The notes below the pieces were generated by a model, which was given only the letters and a program-made list of their open reading frames with translations, searched no databases and was not told where the DNA came from. Positions 16,942 through 26,353 of a DNA stretch of 64,000 nt are shown here, one piece after another. The translations under genes and the position numbers were made by a program. Source of the DNA: Thermomonas flagellata (GTDB lineage Bacteria > Pseudomonadota > Gammaproteobacteria > Xanthomonadales > Xanthomonadaceae); assembly GCF_022419185.1 (NCBI RefSeq), contig NZ_JAJOZK010000008.1, positions 62,001-126,000 of the forward strand, in the 5' to 3' direction. The stretch's first letter is position 1; every line of letters starts with the position of its first letter.

Positions 16942-18306
16942 ATGGCGGTCGAGATCATCAATCCCTGGAGCGGTCGGGTCGAGTACCGCTACGACTACAT
17001 GGGTCCGGAGGCGATCGAACGCCGGCTGGCGGCCGCGCAGGCCGGCGCGCGGGCCTGGCAGGCCACGCCGCTGGAGGAGCGCGTGCGGCGCGTGCAGGCG
17101 TTCGCCGAGGGCCTGCGGCGCGAACGCGAGCGGCTCGGGGCGACCATGACCGCGGAGATGGGCAAGCTCGCGCGCGAGGCGCAGGCGGAGATCGAGAAGT
17201 CCGCGCGCGCGTTCGAGCACTATGCCGCGCACGGCCCGGCGCTGCTGGCCGACGTGCCGGTGGCGAGCGAGGCGCGGCGCAGCCTGGTGCGGTTCGCGCC
17301 GATCGGCTGCGTGCTGGCGGTGATGCCGTGGAACTTCCCGGTCTGGCAGGTGGTGCGTTTCCTCGCGCCGGCGCTGGTCGCGGGCAACACCTGCCTGCTC
17401 AAGCACGCCACCACCGTGCCGCGCTGCGCCGATCTGCTGGAGGAGATCGGGCGCGCGGCCGGCCTGCCGGAGGGCGTGTTCGGGGTGGTCCACATCGACA
17501 ACGCGCAGACCGCGCAGGTGATCGCCGACCCGCGCATCCGCGCGGTCACCCTGACCGGCAGCGAGCGCGCCGGGCGCGCGGTCGCCGCCAATGCCGGCCA
17601 GCACCTGAAGAAGTGCGTGCTGGAACTCGGCGGCAGCGATCCCTTCCTCGTGCTGGAGGACGCCGATCTTGCGCGCGCGGTCGAGGTCGCGGTCGCCTCG
17701 CGCTTCGGCAATGCCGGCCAGACCTGCATCGCGGCCAAGCGCTTCATTCCGGTCGGGCGCATGGCGGGGCCGTTCCTGGAGGCGCTGGAGGCGGCGGTGC
17801 GCGCGCTGGCCCCGGGCGACCCGCTGGATCCGCAGACAACGCTGGCGCCGATGGCGCGCGCCGACCTGCGCGACGGCCTGCACGACCAGGTCCTGCGCAG
17901 CGTGGCCGGCGGCGCGCGGGTGCTGGCCGGCGGCGCGCCGGTGCCGGGCCATGCCTGCGCCTACCCGGCGACCGTGCTGCAGGTGCCCGACGTGGACAAC
18001 GTGGCCTTCCGCGAGGAGCTGTTCGGGCCGGTGGCGGCGGTGCTGCCGGCGCGCGACGAGGAGGATGCGGTGCGGATCGCCAACGCCAGCAGCTTCGGCC
18101 TCGGCGCCACCGTGTTCGGCGCCGATCGTGCGCGCGCCGAGGCACTCGGGCGGCGGCTGGAGGTCGGCAGCGTGTTCGTCAACAGCCTGGTGCGCAGCGA
18201 CGTGCGGCTGCCGTTCGGCGGCACCAAGCAGTCCGGCTTCGGGCGCGAGCTGGCGGCCTGGGGCATGCACGAGTTCATGAACATCCAGACGGTCTGGGTC
18301 GAGTAG
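16942..18306 (+). CDS. sad: Succinate-semialdehyde dehydrogenase, Sad/YneI type
   Basis: NAD-dependent ALDH of 454 residues resembling E. coli Sad (YneI): VMPWNFPVWQV with Asn131, LELGGSDPFLVL with Glu228, GNAGQTCIAAKRF with Cys262, and the C-terminus SGFGRELAAWGMHEFMNIQTVW. It converts succinate semialdehyde, the GABA transamination product, to succinate and so joins the pathway to the TCA cycle. Sad rather than GabD is the E. coli enzyme associated with putrescine use. The start ATG 16942 follows GAGGAGG. It is the last gene of the puuD-to-sad operon. Confidence 0.9.
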   Translation: MAVEIINPWSGRVEYRYDYMGPEAIERRLAAAQAGARAWQATPLEERVRRVQAFAEGLRRERERLGATMTAEMGKLAREAQAEIEKSARAFEHYAAHGPALLADVPVASEARRSLVRFAPIGCVLAVMPWNFPVWQVVRFLAPALVAGNTCLLKHATTVPRCADLLEEIGRAAGLPEGVFGVVHIDNAQTAQVIADPRIRAVTLTGSERAGRAVAANAGQHLKKCVLELGGSDPFLVLEDADLARAVEVAVASRFGNAGQTCIAAKRFIPVGRMAGPFLEALEAAVRALAPGDPLDPQTTLAPMARADLRDGLHDQVLRSVAGGARVLAGGAPVPGHACAYPATVLQVPDVDNVAFREELFGPVAAVLPARDEEDAVRIANASSFGLGATVFGADRARAEALGRRLEVGSVFVNSLVRSDVRLPFGGTKQSGFGRELAAWGMHEFMNIQTVWVE

Positions 18307-18319
18307 CCCAGGCCATTTC

Positions 18320-18336
18320 CGTCAGCCCGGCTGACG
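18320..18336. repeat. 8-bp inverted repeat after sad, possible weak terminator
   Basis: CGTCAGCC-C-GGCTGACG with an almost absent loop, 13 nt after the sad stop and before the porin gene; only CTTT follows. It could attenuate read-through from the transport operon or be a protein-binding site. Confidence 0.35.
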
Positions 18337-18358
18337 CTTTGCACGGGAGGGTAGGGGT

Positions 18359-19114
18359 ATGCGGCGACATCGGCACATTCGGCGGTTGGTGGCAGCGATG
18401 GCCTTGGGACTGGCGGCGCTGGCGCCCGCGGCGGCGCTGGCGCAGGAGGCCCCCGCGGAGGAGAAGCAGGGCTGGAGCGTCGAGGGCAACGTCGATCTGG
18501 TCAGCGACTACGTGTTCCGCGGCATCTCGCAGAGCAACCGCGACCCGGCCCTGCAGGCGGGGCTGACCCTGAGCCACTCGCTCGGCTTCTATGCCGGCAT
18601 CTGGGGCTCGAACGTGGACTTCGACACCCCCGGCGACGGCATCAGCACCGAGATCGACTACAGCCTCGGCTGGGCCGGCGCGCTCGGCGGCGGCATGGGT
18701 TACGACCTCAGCGTGGTCCGCTACACCTACCCGGGCGCCAATTCCGGCTATGACATTTCGTACAACGAGTTCCTCGGCAAGCTGACCTTCGCCGACGAGA
18801 AGTTCTTCCTGCTGCTCGGGCATGCCAACGACTATGCGCGCAGCGGCGAGGCCGCCACCTACGTCCAGGCCGGCACCGACTGGCCGCTGGGCGAGAGCGG
18901 CTGGACCCTGTCGGCCGCCGCCGGCCACTACGACCTCAGCAAGGTGTACGGCAAGAGCTACCAGGACTACCTGCTCGGGCTCGGGCGCAGCTTCGGTCCG
19001 GTGGACGTCAAGCTCAGCTACGTCACCACGTCCGGGGCGAGCGAGGACATCGCCCCGCGCAAGTGGACCCGCGGCCGCCTGGTCGCGCAGTTCAGCATCC
19101 CGTTCAAGTTCTGA
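18359..19114 (+). CDS. TorF family putative outer-membrane porin (TIGR02001-like)
   Basis: Protein of 251 residues with a Sec signal peptide (basic MRRHRHIRR, hydrophobic core, cleavage about ALA-QE at 28/29). The mature part is aromatic and Gly/Asp-rich with alternating beta strands ending in Phe (SIPFKF), as in outer-membrane barrels. NVDLVSDYVFRGISQS is the hallmark start of the TorF/TIGR02001 family; substrate unknown. The start follows GGGAGGGTAGGGGT. It lies 52 nt after sad behind an inverted repeat, so it may be separately transcribed. A link to polyamine uptake is only positional. Confidence 0.8.
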   Translation: MRRHRHIRRLVAAMALGLAALAPAAALAQEAPAEEKQGWSVEGNVDLVSDYVFRGISQSNRDPALQAGLTLSHSLGFYAGIWGSNVDFDTPGDGISTEIDYSLGWAGALGGGMGYDLSVVRYTYPGANSGYDISYNEFLGKLTFADEKFFLLLGHANDYARSGEAATYVQAGTDWPLGESGWTLSAAAGHYDLSKVYGKSYQDYLLGLGRSFGPVDVKLSYVTTSGASEDIAPRKWTRGRLVAQFSIPFKF

Positions 19115-19178
19115 TCGCGGTCCCCGCGCCGCGACCGGCGAGCCCGCCGGCCGCGGCCGGTCGGCGCCGGGCCGGCGC

Positions 19179-19184
19179 TACAAT
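19179..19184 (+). promoter_or_regulatory. Candidate -10 element for rimO
   Basis: TACAAT, 30 nt upstream of the rimO ATG, stands out in GC-rich surroundings. No convincing -35 hexamer is seen 17 nt upstream. Confidence 0.35.
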
Positions 19185-19213
19185 GCGCGCCCCCCACGTC
19201 CGCCCGCGCCCCC

Positions 19214-20575
19214 ATGCCTGCTTCCGCCCCCAAGGTCGGCTTCGTCAGCCTCGGCTGCCCCAAGGCGCTGGTCGATTCCGAGCGCATCCTCACCCAGCTG
19301 CGGGTGGAGGGCTACGACCTGGTGCAGACCTACGAGGACGCCGACGTGGTGGTGGTCAACACCTGCGGCTTCATCGACAGCGCCGTGGCCGAGTCGCTGG
19401 ACGCCATCGGCGAGGCCCTGGCCGAGAACGGCAAGGTCATCGTCACCGGCTGCCTGGGCAAGCGCGCCGAGGTGATCCGCCAGGCGCACCCGGACGTGCT
19501 GGCCATCACCGGGCCGCAGGACTACGCCAGCGTGATGGACGCGGTGCACGCCGCGCTGCCGCCGCGGCACGACCCGTTCCTGGACCTGCTGCCGGCTCCC
19601 CGGCGCCTTGGCGACGGGGAAATCGAGGGCGTCGGGTTGAAGCTGACCCCGAAGCACTACGCGTATCTCAAGATTTCCGAAGGCTGCAACCACCGCTGCA
19701 GCTTCTGCATCATCCCGTCGCTGCGCGGCGACCTGGTCTCGCGGCCGGTGGACGAGGTGCTGCGCGAAGCCGAAAAGCTGGTGCGCGGCGGCGTCAGGGA
19801 GCTGCTGGTGGTCTCGCAGGACACCAGCGCCTACGGCGTGGACCTGAAGTACGCGCCGCGCCCGTGGGGCAGCAACGTGTACGAGACGCGGATGAAGGCG
19901 CTGTGCGAAGGCCTGTCGCAGCTCGGCGTGTGGACGCGCCTGCACTACGTCTACCCGTACCCGCACGTGGACGAGGTGATCCCGCTGATGGCCGAGGGCA
20001 AGCTGCTGCCCTACCTCGACATCCCGTTCCAGCACGCCAGCCCGCGCATCTTGAAGCTCATGAAGCGTCCGGGCGCGGTGGACGAGACCTTGGAGCGGAT
20101 CCAGCGCTGGCGCGCGATCTGCCCGGACCTGACGATCCGCAGCACCTTCATCGTCGGTTTCCCCGGCGAGACCGACGCCGAGTTCGAGGAACTGCTGGAC
20201 TTCCTCGACGAGGCCCAGCTGGACCGCGTGGGCGCGTTCGCCTATTCGCCGGTGGAAGGCGCTGCGGCCAACGCGCTGCCGGACCCGGTGCCGGAGGACG
20301 TGAAGCAGGAGCGCCTGGCCCGGTTCATGGCGCGGCAGGCGGCGATTTCCGAAGCGCGCCTGGCGGCCAAGGTGGGCAGCGTGCAGCAGGTGATCGTGGA
20401 CGCCATCGATGGCGAGTTGGCGATCGCCCGCTCGATGGCGGACGCCCCGGAGATCGACGGCCTGGTGCAGGTGCAGGACGGCCGTGAGGCCGGCCTGCGG
20501 CCCGGCGAGTTCGCGCGGGTGCGGATCCTCGGCAGCGACGAGCACGACCTGTACGGCGAGGCCGGGGCCGTCTGA
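19214..20575 (+). CDS. rimO: Ribosomal protein uS12 methylthiotransferase RimO
   Basis: Radical SAM enzyme of 453 residues that methylthiolates an aspartate of ribosomal protein S12. The N-terminal MTTase domain has Cys15, Cys51 and Cys80 for the auxiliary 4Fe-4S cluster. The radical SAM motif is Cys158, Cys162, Cys165 (GCNHRCSFC). A C-terminal TRAM domain follows from about residue 380 ([15 protein letters not shown]). [14 protein letters not shown] distinguishes RimO from MiaB. It converges with greB, with 7 nt between the stops. Confidence 0.95.
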   Translation: MPASAPKVGFVSLGCPKALVDSERILTQLRVEGYDLVQTYEDADVVVVNTCGFIDSAVAESLDAIGEALAENGKVIVTGCLGKRAEVIRQAHPDVLAITGPQDYASVMDAVHAALPPRHDPFLDLLPAPRRLGDGEIEGVGLKLTPKHYAYLKISEGCNHRCSFCIIPSLRGDLVSRPVDEVLREAEKLVRGGVRELLVVSQDTSAYGVDLKYAPRPWGSNVYETRMKALCEGLSQLGVWTRLHYVYPYPHVDEVIPLMAEGKLLPYLDIPFQHASPRILKLMKRPGAVDETLERIQRWRAICPDLTIRSTFIVGFPGETDAEFEELLDFLDEAQLDRVGAFAYSPVEGAAANALPDPVPEDVKQERLARFMARQAAISEARLAAKVGSVQQVIVDAIDGELAIARSMADAPEIDGLVQVQDGREAGLRPGEFARVRILGSDEHDLYGEAGAV

Positions 20576-20582
20576 GCGGCTT

Positions 20583-21089
20583 TCAGTCCCGCGGGTAGCG
20601 CACGTCGACCAGCAGGTAGCGCGCCGGCCCGGCCGGCAGCTGCACCTGCACCTCGTCGTCGATCCGCTTCTTGAGCAGTGCGCGCGCCAGCGGGGCGTCG
20701 ATGCTGATCCAGCCGCGCGCGGGGTCGGTCTCGTCCGGGCCGACGATGCGGTAGCAGTGGCATTGGCCGCTGGCCAGATCCTCCAGCTCGACCTCGGCGC
20801 CGAAGAACACCGCCTCGCGGTCGGCCGGCGCGGCCTCCACCACCTTCAGCACCTCCAGCCGCTTGCTGAGGTAGCGTACGCGGCGGTCGATCTCGCCCAG
20901 CTGCTTCTTGCGGTAGGTGTATTCGGCGTTCTCCGAGCGATCGCCCTCGGCCGCGGCGGCAGCCAGTGCCTTCACCACCTCGGGCCGGCGCACGCGCCAC
21001 AGTTCGTCCAGCTCCGCTTTCAGGCGCGCATGGCCTTCGCGGGTGATCAGGGCGGTGCCTTTCTCCGCGGGCGGACGCCAGCGACCCAT
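20583..21089 (-). CDS. greB: Transcription elongation factor GreB
   Basis: 168 residues, rescues backtracked RNA polymerase. The N-terminal coiled coil with its acidic tip ([15 protein letters not shown]) and the C-terminal FKBP-like domain ([23 protein letters not shown]) are both present. The short distance between basic patch and acidic loop and the tail [11 protein letters not shown] fit GreB rather than GreA. The start ATG 21089 lies 17 nt from the herA-like stop on the same strand, so the two may be cotranscribed. Confidence 0.9.
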   Translation of the reverse strand: MGRWRPPAEKGTALITREGHARLKAELDELWRVRRPEVVKALAAAAAEGDRSENAEYTYRKKQLGEIDRRVRYLSKRLEVLKVVEAAPADREAVFFGAEVELEDLASGQCHCYRIVGPDETDPARGWISIDAPLARALLKKRIDDEVQVQLPAGPARYLLVDVRYPRD

Positions 21090-21105
21090 GCCTGCCCCGC
21101 CGCGG

Positions 21106-22608
21106 TCAGCGTTTGCCGCCGAAGATCCCGCCGAGCACGCCGCGCAGGATCTGCCGGCCGACCTGGCTGCCGACCGTGCGCGCGGTCTGCTTGGCCATGG
21201 TCTCGAGCATGCCCTGCCGGCGCTTGGTGCCGAACAGCGCTTCCTTCACCGCCTGGCCGAAGCCGCCGTCGACGTCCCCGTCGGCCTTGGCGGCCGGCGC
21301 CTGCGCCTGCTCGGCGCGCATCTCGGCCTTCTTCGCCAGCATCTCCGCCGCGGATTCGCGGTCGATGCGGGTGTCGTACTTGCCGCCGACCGGGCTGCCG
21401 GCGCGCACCTGCGCGCGTTCGGCCTCGGTGATGGCGCCCATGCGGCAGCGCGGCGGCGCGATCAGGGTCTTCTCCACCGGCATCGGCACGCCCTTGTCCT
21501 GCAGGGTGGACACCAGCGCCTCGCCCACGCCGAGCTGGCCGATCGCCTGCGCCACGTCCAGCGCGGGATTGGCGACGAAGGTCTCGGCCGCCGTGCGCAC
21601 CGCCTTCTGGTCGCGCGGGGTGTAGGCGCGCAGCGCATGCTGGAAGCGGTTGCCGAGCTGGCCGAGCACGTTCGCCGGCACGTCGTCCGGGAACTGCGAG
21701 CAGAAGTACACGCCGACGCCCTTGGAGCGGATCAGCCGCACCACCTGCTCGATCCGCTGCTGCAGCGCGGCCGGGGCGTCGTCGAACAGCAGGTGCGCCT
21801 CGTCGAACACGAACACAAGCTTGGGCTTGTCGAGGTCGCCCACCTCCGGCAGGGTCTCGAACAGCTCCGACAGCAGCCACAGCAGGAAGCTGGAATACAG
21901 CCGCGGCTTGAGGATCAGCTGGTCGGCGGCGAGGATGTTGACCACCCCGCGTCCGTCCGGGGTGGTGCGCATCAGGTCGGCCAGCTCCAGCGCCGGTTCG
22001 CCGAAGAACTGGTCGGCGCCCTCCTGCTCGAGCCGCAGCAGCGCGCGCTGGATCGCGCCGATCGACTGCGTGCTGACCAGCCCATAGGAGGTGCTGATGT
22101 CCTTGCGCTCCTCCGCGATCAGGGCCAGCAGGGCGCGCAGGTCGGGCAGGTCGAGCAGGAGCAGGCCGCGGTCGTCGGCCAGCTTGAACACGATGTCCAG
22201 CACCCCGGCCTGGGTGTCGTTGAGCTCGAGGATGCGGCCGAGCAGGGTCGGGCCCATCTCGCTGACGGTGGCGCGCACCGGATGCCCGGCCTTGCCCCAC
22301 AGGTCCCAGAACACCACCGGCGCGGCTTCGTGGCGGTAGTCGGCGATGCACAGCTGGGCGATGCGCGCCTGCAGCTTCTCGCTCGGCGCGCCCGGCACCG
22401 CCAGCCCCGCCACGTCGCCCTTCACGTCGGCCAGGAACACCGGCACGCCCAGCCGGCTGAAGCCCTCCGCCAGCGTCATCAGGGTCACCGTCTTGCCGGT
22501 GCCGGTGGCGCCGGCCACCAGCCCGTGGCGGTTGCCGAAGCGCGGCTGCAGGTAGACGTTGCCGCTGTCCGGCGTGGTCACGGCCTTGCCGACGAAAATC
22601 GGATCCAT
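21106..22608 (-). CDS. HerA/DUF853-type ATPase (YjgR-like)
   Basis: 500-residue P-loop ATPase related to HerA/FtsK helicases, similar to E. coli YjgR (DUF853); cellular role unknown. Walker A GATGTGKT (33-40), Walker [14 protein letters not shown], and an Arg/Gln-rich C-terminal region ([24 protein letters not shown]) that may form an oligomerisation or membrane-contact helix. The ATG at 22608 ([20 protein letters not shown]) is the family start; the frame is open further upstream into the divergent gene, which is not coding here. Confidence 0.85.
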   Translation of the reverse strand: MDPIFVGKAVTTPDSGNVYLQPRFGNRHGLVAGATGTGKTVTLMTLAEGFSRLGVPVFLADVKGDVAGLAVPGAPSEKLQARIAQLCIADYRHEAAPVVFWDLWGKAGHPVRATVSEMGPTLLGRILELNDTQAGVLDIVFKLADDRGLLLLDLPDLRALLALIAEERKDISTSYGLVSTQSIGAIQRALLRLEQEGADQFFGEPALELADLMRTTPDGRGVVNILAADQLILKPRLYSSFLLWLLSELFETLPEVGDLDKPKLVFVFDEAHLLFDDAPAALQQRIEQVVRLIRSKGVGVYFCSQFPDDVPANVLGQLGNRFQHALRAYTPRDQKAVRTAAETFVANPALDVAQAIGQLGVGEALVSTLQDKGVPMPVEKTLIAPPRCRMGAITEAERAQVRAGSPVGGKYDTRIDRESAAEMLAKKAEMRAEQAQAPAAKADGDVDGGFGQAVKEALFGTKRRQGMLETMAKQTARTVGSQVGRQILRGVLGGIFGGKR

Positions 22609-22753
22609 GGGGGCGCTCGCAAGCGGTGATGGGCCGCCCGATTCTATGCCATGCGTGCAAACCCACGCGCCGCTCCGGTCGCGCGCATGCCTTGCCGCGC
22701 GCGCGCCGCGGCGGCTACCCTGCCGCCCTTGTCCGCGTCCCGATCTCCTTGCC

Positions 22754-24265
22754 ATGTCGCCACGCCTGCCTGCCGCCCTCCTGCTGTCCGTCGCCCTGCT
22801 CGCGGCCCTGCCGGCGCAGGCGGCGCTGGCGCGGCGCGAGCAGGCGGCGGTCGACGCGCTGCAGCAGCGCCTGCAGGCGGCGGAGAAGCAGTACCGCGAG
22901 GCGCAACTGGCGAGCGACCCGCAGGCCGGCAGCGCCGCTGCCGACGCCGCGCTGGCGGAGATCAAGGCGGTGATCGAGGCCTGCAGCCGCCAGCGCGGCT
23001 GCGAGGTGGCGCCGATGCTGGCGGTGTACGACCGCCTGCTGCAGGCCACCGCTCGCGAGGCCGCCGAGCCCGAGGATCCGGACGGCGACCTCATCGACGA
23101 GCGCGACCTGGCCGATGCCGAGGTCCCGGCCAAGGCCGACGCCGCGGCCCTGCTGGGCGAGGACGGCCAGAAGTTCGTGCAGATGGTGCAGTTCAACCCG
23201 GCGGTGCAGGCCGGGATCCGGCGCTGGCTGACCGACCTGCGGCCGTCGCTGATGGACAGCTACGAGAACTACCAGTACCTCAAGGAGCAGATGTCGCCCG
23301 CCTTCCGCAAGCGCGGCCTGCCGGAGGCGCTGCTGTTCGGCATCCTGGCCAAGGAGTCCAACGGCAAGGTGCACGTGGCCTCGCGCGCCGGCGCGGTCGG
23401 GCCGCTGCAGTTCATGCCGGCCACCGGGCGCCGCTTCGGCCTCGGCAACGACGGCAGCGGGTTCGACACCCGCTACGACCCGCGCGCGGCCGCGGACGCC
23501 GCGGCGCAGTACCTGTCCGAGCGACTGGCCGAGCTGGGCAACAGCATCGAGCTGTCGCTGGCCGGCTACAACGGCGGCGAGGGCCGCGCCCTGCGCGTGT
23601 ACCAGTCCAGCGGCGGGCGCAGCTTCTGGGACCTGGACGTGTACAACCAGTTCCCGGCCGAAACCAAGGACTACGTGCCGATGGTGATCGCCGCGGCCTG
23701 GCTGTTCCTGCACCCGCGCGAGTACGGCATCGTCTGGCCGCGGGTCTACAGCCGCAATGCCACCATCCAGCTGGCGCGGCCGACCTCGCTGTACGAGTTG
23801 ACCATCTGCCTCGGCAACGCCGGCTCGCGCGACGGCTACCTGCGTGCGCTGCGCAACCTCAATCCGCGCTGGGATCCGGCCAGCACGATCCCGGCCGGCA
23901 CCCCGCTGGCGGCCACCGCCTGGATCGCGCGCCTGTACGAGCGCCACTGCCTGCGCGGCGAGCGCCTGCAGCTGGCGCAGCAGCTGCTGGCCAGCAACGT
24001 GCAGGCGGCGCTGGTGCGGGTCGGCGACCCGGTGCCGGCCAATGCCCAGCAGGGCCCGGCCGCCGATCCGCCGGCGCCCGCGCCGGCCGCCGCGCGCCCG
24101 GCACCGCCGCCGCGCATGCACAAGGTCCGCCGCGGCGAGACCCTGCAGGGCATCGCCCGCCAATGGCGCTGCGACCTCGATGACCTCGCGCGCGCCAACA
24201 AGCTGAAGAAGCCCAAATATGCGATCCGGCCGGGGCAGACGCTGAAGCTGGTCGGCTGCGGCTGA
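22754..24265 (+). CDS. Membrane-bound lytic murein transglycosylase, MltD-like (SLT + LysM)
   Basis: 503-residue periplasmic enzyme that cleaves peptidoglycan glycan strands with formation of anhydro-muramyl ends. A signal peptide covers about residues 1-25 (ends LPAQA). The SLT domain has catalytic Glu201 (AKESNGK), GAVGPLQFMPATGR, and AGYNGGEGRALRVY. An Ala/Pro linker (about 425-452) is followed by one LysM at 456-503 (RRGETLQGIARQWRC). No lipobox is visible, unlike E. coli MltD, and only one LysM is present. Start ATG 22754; the frame extends upstream but this start gives the signal peptide. Divergent from the HerA-like gene. Confidence 0.85.
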   Translation: MSPRLPAALLLSVALLAALPAQAALARREQAAVDALQQRLQAAEKQYREAQLASDPQAGSAAADAALAEIKAVIEACSRQRGCEVAPMLAVYDRLLQATAREAAEPEDPDGDLIDERDLADAEVPAKADAAALLGEDGQKFVQMVQFNPAVQAGIRRWLTDLRPSLMDSYENYQYLKEQMSPAFRKRGLPEALLFGILAKESNGKVHVASRAGAVGPLQFMPATGRRFGLGNDGSGFDTRYDPRAAADAAAQYLSERLAELGNSIELSLAGYNGGEGRALRVYQSSGGRSFWDLDVYNQFPAETKDYVPMVIAAAWLFLHPREYGIVWPRVYSRNATIQLARPTSLYELTICLGNAGSRDGYLRALRNLNPRWDPASTIPAGTPLAATAWIARLYERHCLRGERLQLAQQLLASNVQAALVRVGDPVPANAQQGPAADPPAPAPAAARPAPPPRMHKVRRGETLQGIARQWRCDLDDLARANKLKKPKYAIRPGQTLKLVGCG

Positions 24266-24405
24266 GTCTGGCCCGTGCATGCGCCATGCCGGCGCTTGCA
24301 TTTGGCATCGGGGCGGGGCGGCAGGGATGGACAAGGCGGGCGCGGCGCGTCCGGTTGAGCGTGGGAGATGGGGCATCGATCGTCCGGCGCGTCGTAGGAT
24401 CGGCG

Positions 24406-24714
24406 ATGGTCTGGCCGGCAGCCGGGGGCTACGTGTACACGGTGCGGGTCGCGGACCACTCCCACTACATGGACGAAGGCGAGACATACACGCTCGGCGC
24501 GTTCCCGACCTGGGCCGAGGCCGTAACCGCCGCCAAGCGGGTCGTGGATCGCTCGCTCAAGGAACTGCATCGGCCGGGCATGGACGCCGAGGCGATGTTC
24601 GCGCAATACACCGCCTTCGGCGAGGACCCGTACATCGTCCTGGTGGCGGACGGCGAGGCCGGATTCTTCGCCTGGGGCCATGCGGAGCAGCGTTGCGCCG
24701 CCTTGTGCGATTAG
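24406..24714 (+). CDS. Small conserved protein of unknown function
   Basis: 102 residues, no signal peptide or membrane segment. The pattern YTVRVADHSHYMDEGETYTLGAF, then AVTAAKRVVD, YTAFGEDPYIV and FAWGHAEQRC recurs in widespread short uncharacterised bacterial proteins known to me only as hypotheticals. Start ATG 24406 has AGGA six bases upstream; an in-frame ATG at 24286 would add an Arg-rich, non-conserved stretch. It is convergent with psd (19 nt gap). No function can be proposed. Confidence 0.7.
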   Translation: MVWPAAGGYVYTVRVADHSHYMDEGETYTLGAFPTWAEAVTAAKRVVDRSLKELHRPGMDAEAMFAQYTAFGEDPYIVLVADGEAGFFAWGHAEQRCAALCD

Positions 24715-24733
24715 CGACCCAAGGCGGCCATCC

Positions 24734-25576
24734 TCACGCCCGCAGCGCCAGCCGCTGCCCCAGCCGCACCGGGGAGTCCGCGTGCAGCGCCGGGTCCAGC
24801 GTGGCCGCGCCCTTGGGCAGCAGCACGATGACGGTGCTGCCGTAGTTGAAGCGGGCCATCTCGGCGAAGCGTTGCAGGGTGATGCCACGGCCGCGGTAGT
24901 CCTTGCGGGTGATCGCATCGGCGTAGGCGGGGATTTCCACGCCGCTCCACACGGTTTCCACGCCGGAGACCAGCAGCGCGCCGACCATCACCTGCACCAT
25001 CGGGCCGAAGTCGGTGTCGAAGTGGCAGACCAGGCGCTCGTTGCGGGCGAACAGGCGCGGCACGCTGGCCACGGCGTCCACGCCCACCGAGAACAGGCGG
25101 CCGGGCACGTGCACGGTTTCGCGCAGGGTGCCGGTCCACGGCATGTGCACGCGGTGGTAGTCGCGCGGCGACAGGTACACGGTGGCGAAGCTGCCGTCGC
25201 GGAACGGGGCGGCATCGGCCTCGCTGCCCAGCAGTTCGGCGGCGGTGAAGCCCTGGCCCTTGGCCTGGAAGATGCGGCCATCGACGATGGGGCCGCATTG
25301 GCTGATGTGGCCGTCGGCCGGCATCAGCAGGGCGCGCGGGTCGGGGTCCGGCGTGCGCGCGCCGGGCTTGAGCGCGCGGGTGAAGAAGGCGTTGAAGGTC
25401 GGATAGGCGGTCGGGTCGGGCTCCGCCGCTTCGCCGAGATCCACGCCGAAGCGGCGGACCACGGTGTCGATCAGCCACTGCTTGACCGCGCGGTTCTCCG
25501 AATAGGCCAGCCGCCGCGCCAGCGACGACAGCAGCCGGTGCGGCAGCACGTAGGTGAGGGCGGTGGTCGCGCGCAT
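24734..25576 (-). CDS. psd: Phosphatidylserine decarboxylase proenzyme
   Basis: Makes phosphatidylethanolamine from phosphatidylserine. The 280-residue proenzyme self-cleaves between Gly246 and Ser247 to form beta and alpha chains, the new N-terminus becoming the pyruvoyl group. The site reads NYGSTVI where E. coli has LGST. Asp88 (PADGHI) and His144 (YHRVHMPW) complete the protease-like triad. The start is 7 nt after the senC stop on the same strand, so the two form an operon. Confidence 0.94.
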   Translation of the reverse strand: MRATTALTYVLPHRLLSSLARRLAYSENRAVKQWLIDTVVRRFGVDLGEAAEPDPTAYPTFNAFFTRALKPGARTPDPDPRALLMPADGHISQCGPIVDGRIFQAKGQGFTAAELLGSEADAAPFRDGSFATVYLSPRDYHRVHMPWTGTLRETVHVPGRLFSVGVDAVASVPRLFARNERLVCHFDTDFGPMVQVMVGALLVSGVETVWSGVEIPAYADAITRKDYRGRGITLQRFAEMARFNYGSTVIVLLPKGAATLDPALHADSPVRLGQRLALRA

Positions 25577-25583
25577 GCGCGGG

Positions 25584-26264
25584 TCAGCGGGTGGCGGGCG
25601 CGGGCGTCGGCGCGGCCGTGCCGGTCAGCCGGGTGAGGTCCTCGGCGATCGCGCGCACGTCGAACGGCGGCTGCACCACGCCGGCCATGCGCACCTGCGG
25701 ATCCAGCAGCACCAGCGCGGCGGAGTGGTCGAGGGTGTAGTCGTCGGCCTGGCCGCTCTTGCCCGGCACCTTCATGAACACCAGCGACAGCGCGCGGGCG
25801 AACGCCTCCACCTGCGTCAGCGGCGCGGTCGCGGCCAGGGTGTCGGGATGGAAGGCGTGCGCGTATTGCGCGACCTGTTCCGGGCTGTCGCGCTCGGGAT
25901 CGACCGAGACGAACAGCAGGCGCGGCCGCTGCGCGGGCGGCAGGACGGCCCACTGCTTCTGCGCGCCGGCCAGCTGCGCCAGCGTGGTCGGGCACACGTC
26001 CGGGCAGTGGGTGAAGCCGATGAACACCAAGGTCCAGTGGCCGCGCAGGTCGTCCGCGCGTAGCGGCTTGCCGCCGGCCTGCTGCAGGGTGAAGGGCGGC
26101 AGCGGGCGCGGGGTCGGCATCAGGGTCACCGCCTTGACCGCGGGCAGGGCGGGCGCGGCCGGGCGGGCCAGGAACCGCTGCGAGGCCCACAGGCCGAGCG
26201 CAGCGGCGACCGCGATCACGACCAGCAGGGGCAGCCAGGCGCGGCCGGGGGCGGGAAGGGACAT
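25584..26264 (-). CDS. SCO1/SenC family copper chaperone / thiol-disulfide protein
   Basis: 226 residues, a single N-terminal membrane anchor ([18 protein letters not shown]) and a periplasmic thioredoxin fold. Copper-binding residues are Cys87 and Cys91 ([10 protein letters not shown]) and His180 ([13 protein letters not shown]). Members deliver copper to the CuA centre of cytochrome oxidase or maintain its thiols. It precedes psd with 7 nt between; no oxidase genes are nearby. The start is ATG 26264. Confidence 0.9.
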   Translation of the reverse strand: MSLPAPGRAWLPLLVVIAVAAALGLWASQRFLARPAAPALPAVKAVTLMPTPRPLPPFTLQQAGGKPLRADDLRGHWTLVFIGFTHCPDVCPTTLAQLAGAQKQWAVLPPAQRPRLLFVSVDPERDSPEQVAQYAHAFHPDTLAATAPLTQVEAFARALSLVFMKVPGKSGQADDYTLDHSAALVLLDPQVRMAGVVQPPFDVRAIAEDLTRLTGTAAPTPAPATR

Positions 26265-26314
26265 GGCGGCAAGTCGCAGGGGAAACCACCGCCATGATAG
26301 CCGGCCGCGGCCGC

Positions 26315-26320
26315 TATACT
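26315..26320 (+). promoter_or_regulatory. Candidate -10 element for prmB-aroC
   Basis: TATACT, 33 nt before the prmB ATG, in a GC-rich divergent region shared with senC. No clear -35 is visible. Confidence 0.35.
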
Positions 26321-26353
26321 GCGGCGCCGCCTTGCGCGCGCCGCGATCCGGCC

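Noticed and set aside
24286-24405. Earlier start for the small conserved protein
   Set aside because: The added 40 residues are basic and non-conserved and there is no ribosome site; AGGA precedes ATG 24406.
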